A DNA stretch of 64,000 nucleotides from Chitinophaga sp. sic0106 (GTDB lineage: Bacteria > Bacteroidota > Bacteroidia > Chitinophagales > Chitinophagaceae). A model generated the notes under the pieces. It made no database searches, was not told the origin of the DNA, and was given only the letters and a program-made list of their open reading frames with translations. Positions within the stretch are counted from its first letter, which is position 1, and each line of letters opens with the position of its first letter. This document shows, piece by piece, positions 51,279 to 61,320 of the stretch. A program made the translations under genes and the position numbers. The DNA lies in contig NZ_JAHUWJ010000017.1 of NCBI RefSeq assembly GCF_019219075.1, positions 1 through 64,000 on the forward strand. Direction: 5' to 3'.

Positions 51279-51972
51279 TCATTACCGCATATTATGCACC
51301 AGACCAATCCCTGCATCACTCATCACTGATGCAGCAGGCCATGGTATTGATATACAGGTAAAGGAATTCATTCAGATTTCTCCCATCCACATTCCGGAAT
51401 TACAGCAGCACGTGATCAGCGAAAACATACCGATGGTGTTTACCAGCGCACATGCAGTGAATATTCTCAAAGAAATGATGGGCACCACGATCATTAATTT
51501 TCCCATTTGCAGCATTTCAGGAAACACCAGAACAGCCGCGGAACAAGCATTTCCTCTGTCGAACATCATCGCCGCCGCACCATATGGTATCGAACTGGCA
51601 CATGCCATCATCCAGCGTGGTGACATCAAAGCAGTGAATTTCTTTTGCGGCAACATACACCGCAAAGAACTGCCGGAAGCCCTAACCAGCGCCGGCATCC
51701 GTGTGAATGAATTCGTAATTTACCGCAATGATCCCCTGCCCGAAAAAGTTACCGGCCATTATCACGGTATCTTTTTCTTCAGCCCCAGCGCTGTAAGCAG
51801 CTACTTTTCAGCCAACAGCATTGCCGCAGACACCGTATGCTTCGCCATCGGTACCACTACCGCCGCTGCCCTGAAAATAGCAACCAACAACAAAATTATC
51901 ATCAGCACCAACGTTGACGCCAACAGTATGGTGCAAGCATCTATAACTTACTTTAACAACAATAATTCTTAG
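51268..51972 (+). CDS. hemD: Uroporphyrinogen-III synthase
   Basis: HemD closes and inverts ring D of hydroxymethylbilane. The 234-residue protein is divergent like all HemDs but shows the two-domain layout: ILCTRPIPASLI, MVFTSAHAVNILKE, then GIFFFSPSAVSSYFS and CFAIGTTTAAALK near the end. Position between hemC and hemE, with an 11-base overlap and a one-base gap, supports the call. Confidence 0.88.
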   Translation: MPNDHYRILCTRPIPASLITDAAGHGIDIQVKEFIQISPIHIPELQQHVISENIPMVFTSAHAVNILKEMMGTTIINFPICSISGNTRTAAEQAFPLSNIIAAAPYGIELAHAIIQRGDIKAVNFFCGNIHRKELPEALTSAGIRVNEFVIYRNDPLPEKVTGHYHGIFFFSPSAVSSYFSANSIAADTVCFAIGTTTAAALKIATNNKIIISTNVDANSMVQASITYFNNNNS

Positions 51973-51973
51973 A

Positions 51974-53002
51974 ATGAGCGCATTGAAGAATGACTTACTG
52001 CTGAAAGCCCTCAAAGGTGAAACCGTTTCCCGCACCCCGGTATGGATGATGCGTCAGGCCGGCCGTTACCTGCCTGATTATATCAAGCTGCGTGATAAAT
52101 ATTCCTTTTTTGAACGCTGCGAAAACCCGGAGCTGGCCACCGAAATCACTGTAATGCCTGTGGACCAGGTAGGCGTTGATGCAGCTATCATCTTCTCCGA
52201 CATCCTCGTAGTACCACAAGCCATGGGTATGGAAGTACAGCTGGTAGAAAAAGTTGGCCCGCTGTTACCACAGCCCATCAAAACTGCTGCTGACCTCTCC
52301 CGCCTCGTAGTGCCTGATGTACACGAAAGACTCCATTACGTGATGGATGCGCTCAAACTTACCAAACAAACACTCGCAGGACGTGTGCCACTCATCGGTT
52401 TCGCCGGTGCACCATGGACACTCCTCTGCTATATGGTGCAGGGTAAAGGCTCCAAAACTTTTGACGAAGCTAAAGCCTTCTGCTACCAACAACCTGCCGT
52501 AGCCCACCAGCTGCTGCAAATGATCACCGATACTACCATCGCCTACCTCAAAGCACAGGTAGCTGCCGGCGCCGACCTGGTACAGGTATTCGACTCATGG
52601 GGCGGACTGCTCAGCCCTGCCGATTTCGAAGCATTCTCCCTCACCTACATCCGTCAGATCGTGGCTGCCATGAAAGACGTATGTCCTACCATCGTGTTTG
52701 CAAAAGGTGCCTGGTTTGCTTTGGAAGACATGGCGGCCACCGGTGCTCATGGCCTCGGAATTGACTGGGCCATCAAGCCGGAACTGGCACGCCGGTTTGC
52801 AGGAGACAACGTAACACTCCAGGGTAACTTTGATCCGGCAAAACTGCTGTCGCCGATTCCTGAAATCGAAAAGGCAGTGAAGGAAATGCTCAAAGGCTTT
52901 GGCAGACAACGTTACATCGCTAACCTCGGCCATGGCATTCTTCCGAACGTGCCCGTAGATCACGCAAAAGCATTTGTTGAAACAGTAAAAGCACACGGCT
53001 AA
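51974..53002 (+). CDS. hemE: Uroporphyrinogen decarboxylase
   Basis: HemE removes the four acetate carboxyls to give coproporphyrinogen III. The 342 residues contain the signature PVWMMRQAGRYLPDY near the start, IIFSDILVVPQAMGM with the catalytic Asp, GFAGAPWTLLCYMVQG and NLGHGILPNVPVDHAKAF. The length is normal and the gene follows hemD by one base. Confidence 0.96.
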   Translation: MSALKNDLLLKALKGETVSRTPVWMMRQAGRYLPDYIKLRDKYSFFERCENPELATEITVMPVDQVGVDAAIIFSDILVVPQAMGMEVQLVEKVGPLLPQPIKTAADLSRLVVPDVHERLHYVMDALKLTKQTLAGRVPLIGFAGAPWTLLCYMVQGKGSKTFDEAKAFCYQQPAVAHQLLQMITDTTIAYLKAQVAAGADLVQVFDSWGGLLSPADFEAFSLTYIRQIVAAMKDVCPTIVFAKGAWFALEDMAATGAHGLGIDWAIKPELARRFAGDNVTLQGNFDPAKLLSPIPEIEKAVKEMLKGFGRQRYIANLGHGILPNVPVDHAKAFVETVKAHG

Positions 53003-53008
53003 TTCATC

Positions 53009-53920
53009 ATGAGCATCAAAAACGATTTCATCACCTTCATACACCAGCTGCAGGACGATATCTGCCAGGCCTTCGAACAAATCGATGGCAAAGCGAAGTT
53101 CCGCGAAGACCGCTGGGAACGCCCCGGCGGCGGCGGCGGCAAATCACGCGTGATTGCCGATGGTAACGTGTTTGAAAAAGGCGGTGTAAGTACCTCCATC
53201 GTGCATGGCGAATTACCGGAAGCAATGGCACAACAGTTCGGCGTTACCAACAGCAATTTCATGGCCTGCGGTATCTCCCTCGTAATCCATCCCACCAACC
53301 CGTTTGTACCTACCGTACACGCTAACTTCAGGTATTTTGAACTGTATGACCAGGACGGAACCCTGAAAGACAGCTGGTTTGGCGGTGGTGCCGACCTCAC
53401 TCCCTACTACCTCGAAGAAAAAGACGGCGCACATTTTCACCAGGCATTCAAAAATGCCTGTGATCCTTTTGGCACCGAGCTTTATCCTAAATATAAAAAG
53501 CATTGCGACGAATACTTTATCAACAAACATCGCAATAACGAAGCTCGCGGTATCGGCGGTATCTTCTACGATTATCTCCGCCCTAACGCAGAGAAATCCG
53601 CTGAAGCACTGTTCGCTTTCTCCAAAGCTAACGGTGAAGCCTTCCTGAAAGCCTACCTGCCTATCGTGGAAAAAACCATGCACCTGCCGTATACAGATGC
53701 GCACCGCAGCTGGCAGGCGTATAGGCGTGGCCGTTATGTGGAATTCAACCTTATACACGACAGAGGTACTCTCTTTGGGTTGAAAACAAATGGCCGCACC
53801 GAATCTATCCTGATGAGCCTGCCGCCGGTAGCGCGTTGGGAATATGATTTCCACCCGCAGCCAGGAAGCCCGGAAGCCCAGCTGGTAGAGTACCTGAAGC
53901 CGAGAGAGTGGGTAAAATAA
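53009..53920 (+). CDS. hemF: Oxygen-dependent coproporphyrinogen III oxidase
   Basis: HemF converts two propionates to vinyls using O2. The 303 residues have HPTNPFVPTVHANFRYFEL, WFGGGADLTPYYLEEKD, GIGGIFYDYL and NGRTESILMSLPPVARWEYD, all typical. The anaerobic HemN is not present in this window. Six bases separate it from hemE. Confidence 0.96.
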   Translation: MSIKNDFITFIHQLQDDICQAFEQIDGKAKFREDRWERPGGGGGKSRVIADGNVFEKGGVSTSIVHGELPEAMAQQFGVTNSNFMACGISLVIHPTNPFVPTVHANFRYFELYDQDGTLKDSWFGGGADLTPYYLEEKDGAHFHQAFKNACDPFGTELYPKYKKHCDEYFINKHRNNEARGIGGIFYDYLRPNAEKSAEALFAFSKANGEAFLKAYLPIVEKTMHLPYTDAHRSWQAYRRGRYVEFNLIHDRGTLFGLKTNGRTESILMSLPPVARWEYDFHPQPGSPEAQLVEYLKPREWVK

Positions 53921-53947
53921 CTTTGGACAATTTTAAAATATTATAAG

Positions 53948-54919
53948 ATGATCCGTAGAAACAGAATTTTGAGAACTTCTCCCGCCATTCGCGCAATGGT
54001 TGCGGAAACAATCCTGACACCGAGCGACTTCATCGCTCCGTTATTTGTAACCGAAGGAGAAAATGTGAAGGAAGAGATCAGTTCAATGCCAGGTTATTTC
54101 CGCTATTCCCTCGACCTCACCATCAACGAAGCAAAAGAACTCTGGAGCTTAGGTATAAAAAGCGTATTGCTGTTTGTAAAAGCTGACGACAGCGTAAAAG
54201 ATAATAAAGGCACAGAAGCCGTTAATCCAAATGGATTAATGCAACGTGCTATCCGCGGCATCAAAAATGCCATCCCTGAAATGGTGGTGATGACCGACGT
54301 AGCACTCGACCCTTACTCCTCCTACGGCCATGATGGCATTGTAGAAGGTACGGAAATTGTAAATGATGCTACCGTAGAGGTGCTGGCACGTATGAGTCTC
54401 AGCCATGCGCAAGCCGGTGCCGACTTCGTAGCACCCAGCGATATGATGGACGGTCGCATCCTCGCGATCCGCAACATCCTAGAAGCAAATGGTTTCGATA
54501 AAGTAGGTATTATGGCCTACAGTGCTAAATATGCGTCCTGCTTTTACGGTCCGTTCCGTGATGCGCTGGACTCAGCACCAGGCTTTGGCGATAAAAAAAC
54601 CTACCAGATGGATTACGCCAACTCCCGCGAAGCCATCCGTGAAACGCTCATGGATATCGAAGAGGGCGCCGATATCGTGATGGTAAAACCAGCCATGGCT
54701 TATATGGACATTATCCGCCTTATTAAAGACCGCTCTACCGTTCCGGTGAGTGCTTACCACGTAAGCGGGGAATACGCCATGATTAAGGCTGCTGCACAGA
54801 ATGGCTGGATCAACGAAGAAAAAGCAATCATCGAAAGTTTAACCAGCCTCAAACGCGCCGGTGCAGACTTAATCGCTACCTACTTTGCAAAAGATGCCGT
54901 TAAACTGCTGCAACGATAA
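53948..54919 (+). CDS. hemB: Delta-aminolevulinic acid dehydratase
   Basis: HemB condenses two ALA into porphobilinogen. The 323 residues include the two Schiff-base lysines in AYSAKYASCFYGPFRDA and VMVKPAMAYMDII. The metal-site stretch DVALDPYSSYGHDG (117-130) lacks the three cysteines of zinc enzymes, so this is the Mg/K-type enzyme. It follows hemF by 27 bases. Confidence 0.96.
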   Translation: MIRRNRILRTSPAIRAMVAETILTPSDFIAPLFVTEGENVKEEISSMPGYFRYSLDLTINEAKELWSLGIKSVLLFVKADDSVKDNKGTEAVNPNGLMQRAIRGIKNAIPEMVVMTDVALDPYSSYGHDGIVEGTEIVNDATVEVLARMSLSHAQAGADFVAPSDMMDGRILAIRNILEANGFDKVGIMAYSAKYASCFYGPFRDALDSAPGFGDKKTYQMDYANSREAIRETLMDIEEGADIVMVKPAMAYMDIIRLIKDRSTVPVSAYHVSGEYAMIKAAAQNGWINEEKAIIESLTSLKRAGADLIATYFAKDAVKLLQR

Positions 54920-54980
54920 GGCAGACATATTATTTTTAATTAACTTGCATTTTAATTTTCCATATCAAAATATTCACCGC

Positions 54981-56267
54981 ATGTATAGCAGAAGCGAAAA
55001 TCTTTTTGAGCAGGCGAAAAAAGTGATCCCTGGTGGAGTAAACTCTCCCGTGCGGGCGTTTAAGAGCGTAGGTGGCACTCCTATCTTTATGGAGCGTGCA
55101 CAGGGCGCTTATATGTACGATGTAGACGGTAACAAATACATTGATTATATCAACTCCTGGGGTCCGATGATCCTGGGTCATGCATACGAACCGGTTATAA
55201 AGGCCATTCAGGACTATGCTACCCGCTCCACTTCCTTTGGTGCGCCTACGGAACTGGAAATAACCATTGCAGAGCTGATCACAGGCATGGTGCCTAATAT
55301 TGATATGGTGCGCATGGTGAACTCGGGTACAGAAGCCTGTATGACGGCTATACGCCTTGCCAGAGGCTATACCGGCAAAAACAAATTCATCAAATTTGAA
55401 GGCTGCTATCATGGTCACGCAGATGCATTTCTTGTAAGTGCAGGTAGCGGCGTGGCTACATTAGGTATCCAGTCTATTCCTGGTGTAACGGCCACAGTGG
55501 CGCAGGATACGCTCACGGTACCTTACAACAACCTGCCTGCTGTTGAACAGCTGATTGCAGAAAATCCGGACGAAATCGCAGCCATCATTGTAGAACCTAT
55601 TGCAGGTAACATGGGCTGTATCCTGCCACAGGCGGGCTTCCTGGAAGGCTTACGCCAGCTTTGCGACCAGCATAACATCCTGCTGATATTTGATGAGGTG
55701 ATGACAGGCTTCCGCCTTGCACGTGGTGGCGCGCAGGAATTACTGGGAATCCGGGCAGATCTTGTTACCTTTGGTAAAATTATCGGCGGCGGTATGCCGG
55801 TAGGTGCTGTAGCAGGACCAAAGGAAATCATGGAAAATCTGGCACCAGCCGGTAAAGTATACCAGGCAGGTACCCTGAGTGGTAACCCTATCGCTATGAT
55901 CGCGGGTTACACCCTTCTTAAAACACTCAATGATAATCCGGTTATTTACCAGCAGCTGGCTGAAAAAGCTGCTTACCTGGTAAATGGTTTACGCGAAGCA
56001 TTTGGCGGTGCCGGTGTAGTGCATCATATTAATCAGATCGGGTCTATGCTCAGCGCACATTTTGCCGAGTATCCAATTGTTGATTTTGCATCCGCTTCTG
56101 CTGCCAATAATGAACTCTTTAAACGATTCTTCCACGCCATGCTGGAACGCGGTGTATACCTGCCTCCTAGCGCCTTCGAAAGCTGGTTTATGTGTAATGC
56201 ATTGACCACCGAAGACCTGGATGCTACCATTGCAGCCGCTAAGTCAGCCATGCAGGCGATTAAATAG
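54981..56267 (+). CDS. hemL: Glutamate-1-semialdehyde 2,1-aminomutase
   Basis: HemL is the PLP-dependent enzyme making ALA from the HemA product. The 428 residues show NSGTEACMTAIRLARGYTGK, GCYHGHADAFL, IFDEVMTGFRLA and the PLP lysine Lys266 in TFGKIIGGGMPVG. The ATG at 54981 is the family start; an in-frame upstream ATG lies within hemB. It is the last gene of the rightward heme operon and ends at a strong terminator. Confidence 0.96.
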   Translation: MYSRSENLFEQAKKVIPGGVNSPVRAFKSVGGTPIFMERAQGAYMYDVDGNKYIDYINSWGPMILGHAYEPVIKAIQDYATRSTSFGAPTELEITIAELITGMVPNIDMVRMVNSGTEACMTAIRLARGYTGKNKFIKFEGCYHGHADAFLVSAGSGVATLGIQSIPGVTATVAQDTLTVPYNNLPAVEQLIAENPDEIAAIIVEPIAGNMGCILPQAGFLEGLRQLCDQHNILLIFDEVMTGFRLARGGAQELLGIRADLVTFGKIIGGGMPVGAVAGPKEIMENLAPAGKVYQAGTLSGNPIAMIAGYTLLKTLNDNPVIYQQLAEKAAYLVNGLREAFGGAGVVHHINQIGSMLSAHFAEYPIVDFASASAANNELFKRFFHAMLERGVYLPPSAFESWFMCNALTTEDLDATIAAAKSAMQAIK

Positions 56268-56296
56268 TTAACAATTCAATCCTGTGCAGAGTGGGT

Positions 56297-56330
56297 AAAA
56301 CCGTTTCATACATCGTATGAAGCGGTTTTT
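56297..56330 (+). terminator. Intrinsic terminator of the heme operon
   Basis: AAAACCGTTTCATAC (56297-56311) and GTATGAAGCGGTTTT (56315-56329) form a 15-bp stem with one T-G pair and a three-base loop, ending in a T run. Confidence 0.88.
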
Positions 56331-56490
56331 GTGTTTTTAGGGAGATGTTAATTTATCGTTTATAATAATTTATATTTTAATTCAAAAACTGCCACAGCTC
56401 AGCGTCTTAGGGTACTAATAATTATACATCCACTTGCCGCTCACCACATTAGCACCAAAAAATTAAGCATAACTTATTATTTTTACAACC

Positions 56491-56907
56491 ATGTTGAAGG
56501 TTCGCTATATACTGTTTACCATACTCCTGCTGAGCATGCAGGTGTGTATTGGTATGCGCAGCTATGCCAGCCAGAAACACCACCAGCTAACACTGTTTCA
56601 GAAAATTGACCTGGCAGAAGCCCGCGAAGAATATTTCGAGGACCTGTTTGCCAACATGCAGCTGCATACAGATCTGGCTGAAGATGTGCCTGAATCCATA
56701 CAAGCCACCAAAAACAGGCGCAGAACAAAGTATTACCTCACGGCTACTTCCCAGCAATTCAGTGTTGCTAACCGCATCACTTATATTGACACGGCAGGTG
56801 AGCAGGAAAGCATTTACATCTCCCCGGTAAAAACCGGCAGATACCTACTAGGCAAGCCTTTCAGGCCAGCATACTACTCCTTTCTTTTCAGATTTACTCC
56901 ATTTTGA
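56491..56907 (+). CDS. Small exported protein of unknown function before efflux cassette 2
   Basis: The 138-residue product has a signal peptide (YILFTILLLSMQVCIGM...YAS), a helical acidic part (FQKIDLAEAREEYFEDLFANM) and a strand-like end (RYLLGKPFRPAYYSFLFRFTPF). No family is recognised. It lies 129 bases upstream of the adaptor gene on the same strand. Size, export signal and position match the small gene before cassette 1, but I see no clear sequence similarity between the two. Confidence 0.55.
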   Translation: MLKVRYILFTILLLSMQVCIGMRSYASQKHHQLTLFQKIDLAEAREEYFEDLFANMQLHTDLAEDVPESIQATKNRRRTKYYLTATSQQFSVANRITYIDTAGEQESIYISPVKTGRYLLGKPFRPAYYSFLFRFTPF

Positions 56908-57035
56908 GTACAGCAACACTCCTCGTTTAACCTTTATATTTTCCACATCTGCACGCCGTGATGAACGGTACTGCACTATTATTTGCTGTATTTAAAAACT
57001 TTTACCGCCACACAGCGGTACAATACTTTATTGTT

Positions 57036-58148
57036 ATGCGTCAATACACAGGGATTTATACATCGCTGATCGCACTCTTTATGGCTGGTTGCGCCACTAA
57101 AGCTGAGAAGAAAGAAGATCTTAAAACATTACCGGTAGCTAAGCTCATTGCCAAAGACACTGTATTGCATCGCGCTTATGTAGCCGATATCCAGGCAGTT
57201 CAGAACGTGGAAATACGTGCCCGCGTAAATGGGTTCCTCGATAAAATTTATGTAGATGAAGGCCAGGAAGTAAAGAAAGGTCAGCTATTATTTGGTATCA
57301 ACGATGCAGAATACAGAGCAGAACTCTCCAGGGCTAAAGCCGCATTGAGTAGTCTCACCGCCGAATCCAAATCCGCCGCCCTGGAACTGGAACGGGTGAA
57401 ATTACTGACAGATAAAAAAGTAATCGCCGCCTCCGAACTGGAAGTAGCCACCGCTAAAGTAGCAGCCGCCAAAGCCAGAATTGAAGAAGCACAATCCGCC
57501 GTTTCCAACGCTGAAATGCGCCTCTCCTTCACCAGCATCCGCGCACCTTTCGACGGTATCATTGACCGTATACCGCTGAAGAGTGGCAGCCTCATCACCG
57601 AAGGCGCCCTGCTCACCACCGTATCTGATAACCGCGAAGTATATGCTTACTTCAACGTATCCGAAACGGAATATCTCCATTACCAGAAGAGCCTGGCCAA
57701 CGGTACTGCGCGCTCCAACCAGGTAGAACTGGAACTGGCAGATGGCAGCACCTACACACAGCCAGGAAAAATAGAAACTATGGAAAGCGAGTTCGAGGAA
57801 AATACCGGCTCCATTGCCTTCCGCGCACGCTTCCCTAACCCTTCTAAATTATTGAAACATGGCGCCAGCGGCAAAGTGAAACTCACCAGCGAAATGGATA
57901 GCGCAGTGATCATCCCGCAAAAAGCCGTTTTCGAAATGCAGGACAAAAACTATGTTTTTGTAGTAGACCAGTCAGGAACCGTGAAGATGAAAAACTTCAT
58001 TCCTGAAACAAGATTCGCACACTTCTACATTGTACAGTCCGGCCTCAAAGCAGGCGACAAGATTGTAACCGAAGGCGTACGAAACATCCGCGACGGCATG
58101 CAGATCACACCAAGATCTGTGGCTATGGACAGCTTACTGAGTTTATAA
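57036..58148 (+). CDS. RND efflux periplasmic adaptor lipoprotein, cassette 2
   Basis: The 370-residue membrane-fusion protein has lipobox FMAGC (Cys19), VEIRARVNGFLDKIYVDEG, VKKGQLLFGIND, a coiled hairpin (about 85-150) and TSIRAPFDGIIDRIPLKSG. Its end is LKAGDKIVTEGVRNIRDGM. The ATG at 57036 starts the lipoprotein signal; in-frame ATGs at 56958 and 56961 would put a non-signal stretch in front. It is paralogous to the adaptor at 31033. Confidence 0.92.
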   Translation: MRQYTGIYTSLIALFMAGCATKAEKKEDLKTLPVAKLIAKDTVLHRAYVADIQAVQNVEIRARVNGFLDKIYVDEGQEVKKGQLLFGINDAEYRAELSRAKAALSSLTAESKSAALELERVKLLTDKKVIAASELEVATAKVAAAKARIEEAQSAVSNAEMRLSFTSIRAPFDGIIDRIPLKSGSLITEGALLTTVSDNREVYAYFNVSETEYLHYQKSLANGTARSNQVELELADGSTYTQPGKIETMESEFEENTGSIAFRARFPNPSKLLKHGASGKVKLTSEMDSAVIIPQKAVFEMQDKNYVFVVDQSGTVKMKNFIPETRFAHFYIVQSGLKAGDKIVTEGVRNIRDGMQITPRSVAMDSLLSL

Positions 58149-58176
58149 AATTCTGCATTACCGAAACTGACAATCC

Positions 58177-61100
58177 ATGTTCTCGACATTCATCAAACGA
58201 CCGGTGTTATCACTGGTCATATCTCTTATTATCACACTCGTAGGTTTGCTGGCACTGTTTACACTGCCGGTAACCCAGTTCCCCGACATCGTACCGCCAT
58301 CAGTAACGGTAACGGCTAAGTATACCGGCGCAAACGCCGAAGTATGTGCCAAAGCAGTAGCCACTCCTGTGGAACGCGCTATCAACGGGGTTCCCGGAAT
58401 GACTTATATGTCGTCCGTATCCAGTAACGACGGTATCACCGTGATCCAGGTATTTTTCCAGGTAGGAACAGACCCTGACCAGGCCGCCGTAAACGTACAA
58501 AACCGTGTAGCCACCGTTATCGACGAGCTGCCGGAAGAAGTAATCAAAGCAGGGGTTACCACCGAAAAAGAGGTAAACTCCATGCTCCTCTACCTCAACG
58601 TCATGAGCGAGGATACCACCCTCAACGAACAGTTCATCTACAATTTTGCCGACATCAACGTGCTGCAGGAACTGAAACGTATCGACGGGGTGGGCCGCGC
58701 CGAAATCATGGGTGCAAAAGAATACGCCATGCGCATTTGGCTCAAACCCGACCGCATGCTGGCTTACAACGTATCCGCCGATGAAGTGATCCAGGTGATC
58801 AGGAAACAAAATATCGAAGCCGCTCCCGGCAAAACCGGGGAAAGCTCCGATAAAAATCCGCACGTACTGCAATATGTACTGCGCTATACCGGTAAATTCT
58901 TTGAACCTAAAGAATATGAAAACATTGTGCTGCGCGCCGGCGCCGACGGCTCCGTGCTACATCTGAAAGATGTTGCCGACGTAGAATTCGGTTCCCTCAC
59001 CTACAGCATGGTGTCCAAAACCGATGGCAAGCCCTCTGCTTCCATCATGATCAAACAACGCCCCGGCTCCAATGCACGTGATGTAATCACTGCCATCAAA
59101 GCCAAAATGGAAGAAATGAAGAACACCTCATTCCCTCCGGGCATGACCTTTAACTTCAACTACGACGTTTCCCGCTTCCTCGATGCTTCTATCCATGAAG
59201 TATTGCGCACGCTGGTGGAAGCATTCCTGCTGGTATTCATTGTGGTATTCATCTTCCTGCAGGACTTCCGCTCCACACTGATTCCCGCACTGGCGGTGCC
59301 GGTGGCGCTGATCGGTACGCTGGCATTTATGCAGATGATGGGCTTCTCCATCAACCTGCTCACGTTGTTTGCGTTAGTACTCGCCATCGGTATTGTGGTG
59401 GATAACGCTATTGTGGTGGTGGAGGCCGTCCATGTGAAAATGAACGAAGAACACCTCCCGCCAATGGAAGCCACACTGGCAGCCATGAAGGAAATCAGCG
59501 GCGCACTCGTGGCCATTACGCTGGTAATGTCCGCCGTGTTTGTACCGGTGGCCTTCCTTTCCGGTCCGGTGGGCGTATTTTACCGGCAGTTCTCCCTCAC
59601 ACTCGCCATCAGCATCGTAATTTCAGGTATCAACGCAGTAACGCTTACGCCTGCACTCTGTGCCATCATGCTGAAACATAATCCGAGTGCGCCAGCCGGC
59701 AAAAACCTGCTGCAGCGCTTCTTCCGCGGATTCAACAAAGTATATAACGGCACTGAAAATAAATACGCCGCACTGATTAAGAAATTTGCAGGCCGAAGGT
59801 TAGTAACCCTTGCCGCACTTATTTTCTTTTTTGTGGCTACCTGGGGCATTAGCGCTATCCTGCCTTCCGGCTTCATTCCTACAGAAGATCAGGGTATGAT
59901 CTATGTAAACGTAACCACGCCTCCGGGCGCTACAGTGGAACGTACAGAAGAAGTACTGGATCAGGTACAAGCCATTGCTGCCAGTTCCAAAGAAGTGGAG
60001 TCAGTATCTACGCTGGCAGGTTACAGTTTGCTCAACGAGGTGGCAGGCGCCTCCTACGGGATGGGAATGGTGAACCTGAAAGCATGGGAAGACCGTGAAG
60101 CCTCCGTACAGGATATCATCGAAAGACTGCAAAAGCAAACAGCAGATATCGGCGATGCACAAATCGAATTCTTCCCACCGCCCACCGTTCCTGGTTTTGG
60201 TAACAGCTCCGGTTTTGAGTTACGTGTGTTGGATAAAACAGGTGCGGGAGATATCAGGCAAACCGCTGATGTAACGGATAAGTTCATCGCAGCGCTGAAG
60301 CAACGAAAAGAAATAGGAAGCGCCTTCACCAGCTTTGACGCCAGCTTCCCGCAATATATGATTCATGTGGACCAGGCCATGGCTGCTAAAAAAGGCGTGA
60401 GCATCGACAACGCCATGAGCAACCTTCAGACGCTGATGGGAAGCTATTACGCGTCCAACTTTATCAGGTTTGGGCAAATGTACAAGGTGATGGTGCAGGC
60501 CGATCCGCGATACCGTGGCAAACCGGAAGATCTCCTATCTCTCTATGTAAAAAATGATCACGGGGAACAGGTATCCTACGCCGATTTCGTAAAACTGGAA
60601 CGCGTATACGGACCGGATCAGCTCACCCGCTATAACATGTATACCGCCGCGATGATCAATGGTGATGCTGCACCAGGATTCAGTTCCAGCCAGGCTATTG
60701 CTGCGGTGGAAGAAGTAGCGCAAAAAGAACTGCCACGTGGTTACAGCTATGAATGGAGTGGTATGACGAGGGAACAGATCCTGTCGGGTAACCAGGCAAT
60801 ATACATTTTCGCCCTCTGCCTGGTATTCGTGTACCTGTTGCTGGCAGCCCAATACGAGAGCTTCCTGCTGCCGCTGCCGGTGATCCTGTCGCTCCCCGCC
60901 GGTATATTCGGTGCCTTCCTCAGCCTGAAATTAATGGGCCTGGAAAACAATATTTATGCACAGGTGGCACTGGTAATGCTGATCGGTTTGCTGGGTAAAA
61001 ATGCCATCCTCATCGTAGAGTTTGCGATCCTGAAAAACAAGCACGGGGCCAGTATCCTGGAATCAGCCATTACAGGTGCGGTGTCCAGGTTACGACCTAT

Positions 61101-61320
61101 CCTGATGACCTCCTTCGCATTTATCGCGGGCCTGATACCACTGTGTATTGCCAGCGGTGCAGGTGCCATGGGTAACAGATCCATTGGTACTGCTGCGGCA
61201 GGCGGTATGCTCATAGGAACCATTTTCGGGGTGCTGGTGATACCAGGACTCTACGTACTCTTTGCCTCCATGACGCGCAAAAAGCCAGCCGTGGAATTAA
61301 ATAACTATACGAATGAATAA
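58177..61320 (+). CDS. RND (HAE1-type) efflux pump, cassette 2
   Basis: The 1047-residue pump has the same layout as the pump at 27814: TFIKRPVLSLVISLIITLVG, GVPGMTYMSSVSS, GIVVDNAIVVVEAVH (again Asp-Asn rather than Asp-Asp), and VMLIGLLGKNAILIVEFA. It lacks the Lys-rich tail. The last eight bases overlap the channel gene. It is driven by the proton gradient and exports unknown hydrophobic substrates. Confidence 0.93.
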   Translation: MFSTFIKRPVLSLVISLIITLVGLLALFTLPVTQFPDIVPPSVTVTAKYTGANAEVCAKAVATPVERAINGVPGMTYMSSVSSNDGITVIQVFFQVGTDPDQAAVNVQNRVATVIDELPEEVIKAGVTTEKEVNSMLLYLNVMSEDTTLNEQFIYNFADINVLQELKRIDGVGRAEIMGAKEYAMRIWLKPDRMLAYNVSADEVIQVIRKQNIEAAPGKTGESSDKNPHVLQYVLRYTGKFFEPKEYENIVLRAGADGSVLHLKDVADVEFGSLTYSMVSKTDGKPSASIMIKQRPGSNARDVITAIKAKMEEMKNTSFPPGMTFNFNYDVSRFLDASIHEVLRTLVEAFLLVFIVVFIFLQDFRSTLIPALAVPVALIGTLAFMQMMGFSINLLTLFALVLAIGIVVDNAIVVVEAVHVKMNEEHLPPMEATLAAMKEISGALVAITLVMSAVFVPVAFLSGPVGVFYRQFSLTLAISIVISGINAVTLTPALCAIMLKHNPSAPAGKNLLQRFFRGFNKVYNGTENKYAALIKKFAGRRLVTLAALIFFFVATWGISAILPSGFIPTEDQGMIYVNVTTPPGATVERTEEVLDQVQAIAASSKEVESVSTLAGYSLLNEVAGASYGMGMVNLKAWEDREASVQDIIERLQKQTADIGDAQIEFFPPPTVPGFGNSSGFELRVLDKTGAGDIRQTADVTDKFIAALKQRKEIGSAFTSFDASFPQYMIHVDQAMAAKKGVSIDNAMSNLQTLMGSYYASNFIRFGQMYKVMVQADPRYRGKPEDLLSLYVKNDHGEQVSYADFVKLERVYGPDQLTRYNMYTAAMINGDAAPGFSSSQAIAAVEEVAQKELPRGYSYEWSGMTREQILSGNQAIYIFALCLVFVYLLLAAQYESFLLPLPVILSLPAGIFGAFLSLKLMGLENNIYAQVALVMLIGLLGKNAILIVEFAILKNKHGASILESAITGAVSRLRPILMTSFAFIAGLIPLCIASGAGAMGNRSIGTAAAGGMLIGTIFGVLVIPGLYVLFASMTRKKPAVELNNYTNE

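Noticed and set aside
56491..56907. Homology between the two small proteins upstream of the efflux cassettes
   Set aside because: Apart from length, signal peptide and position I could not align them convincingly, so only shared synteny is claimed.
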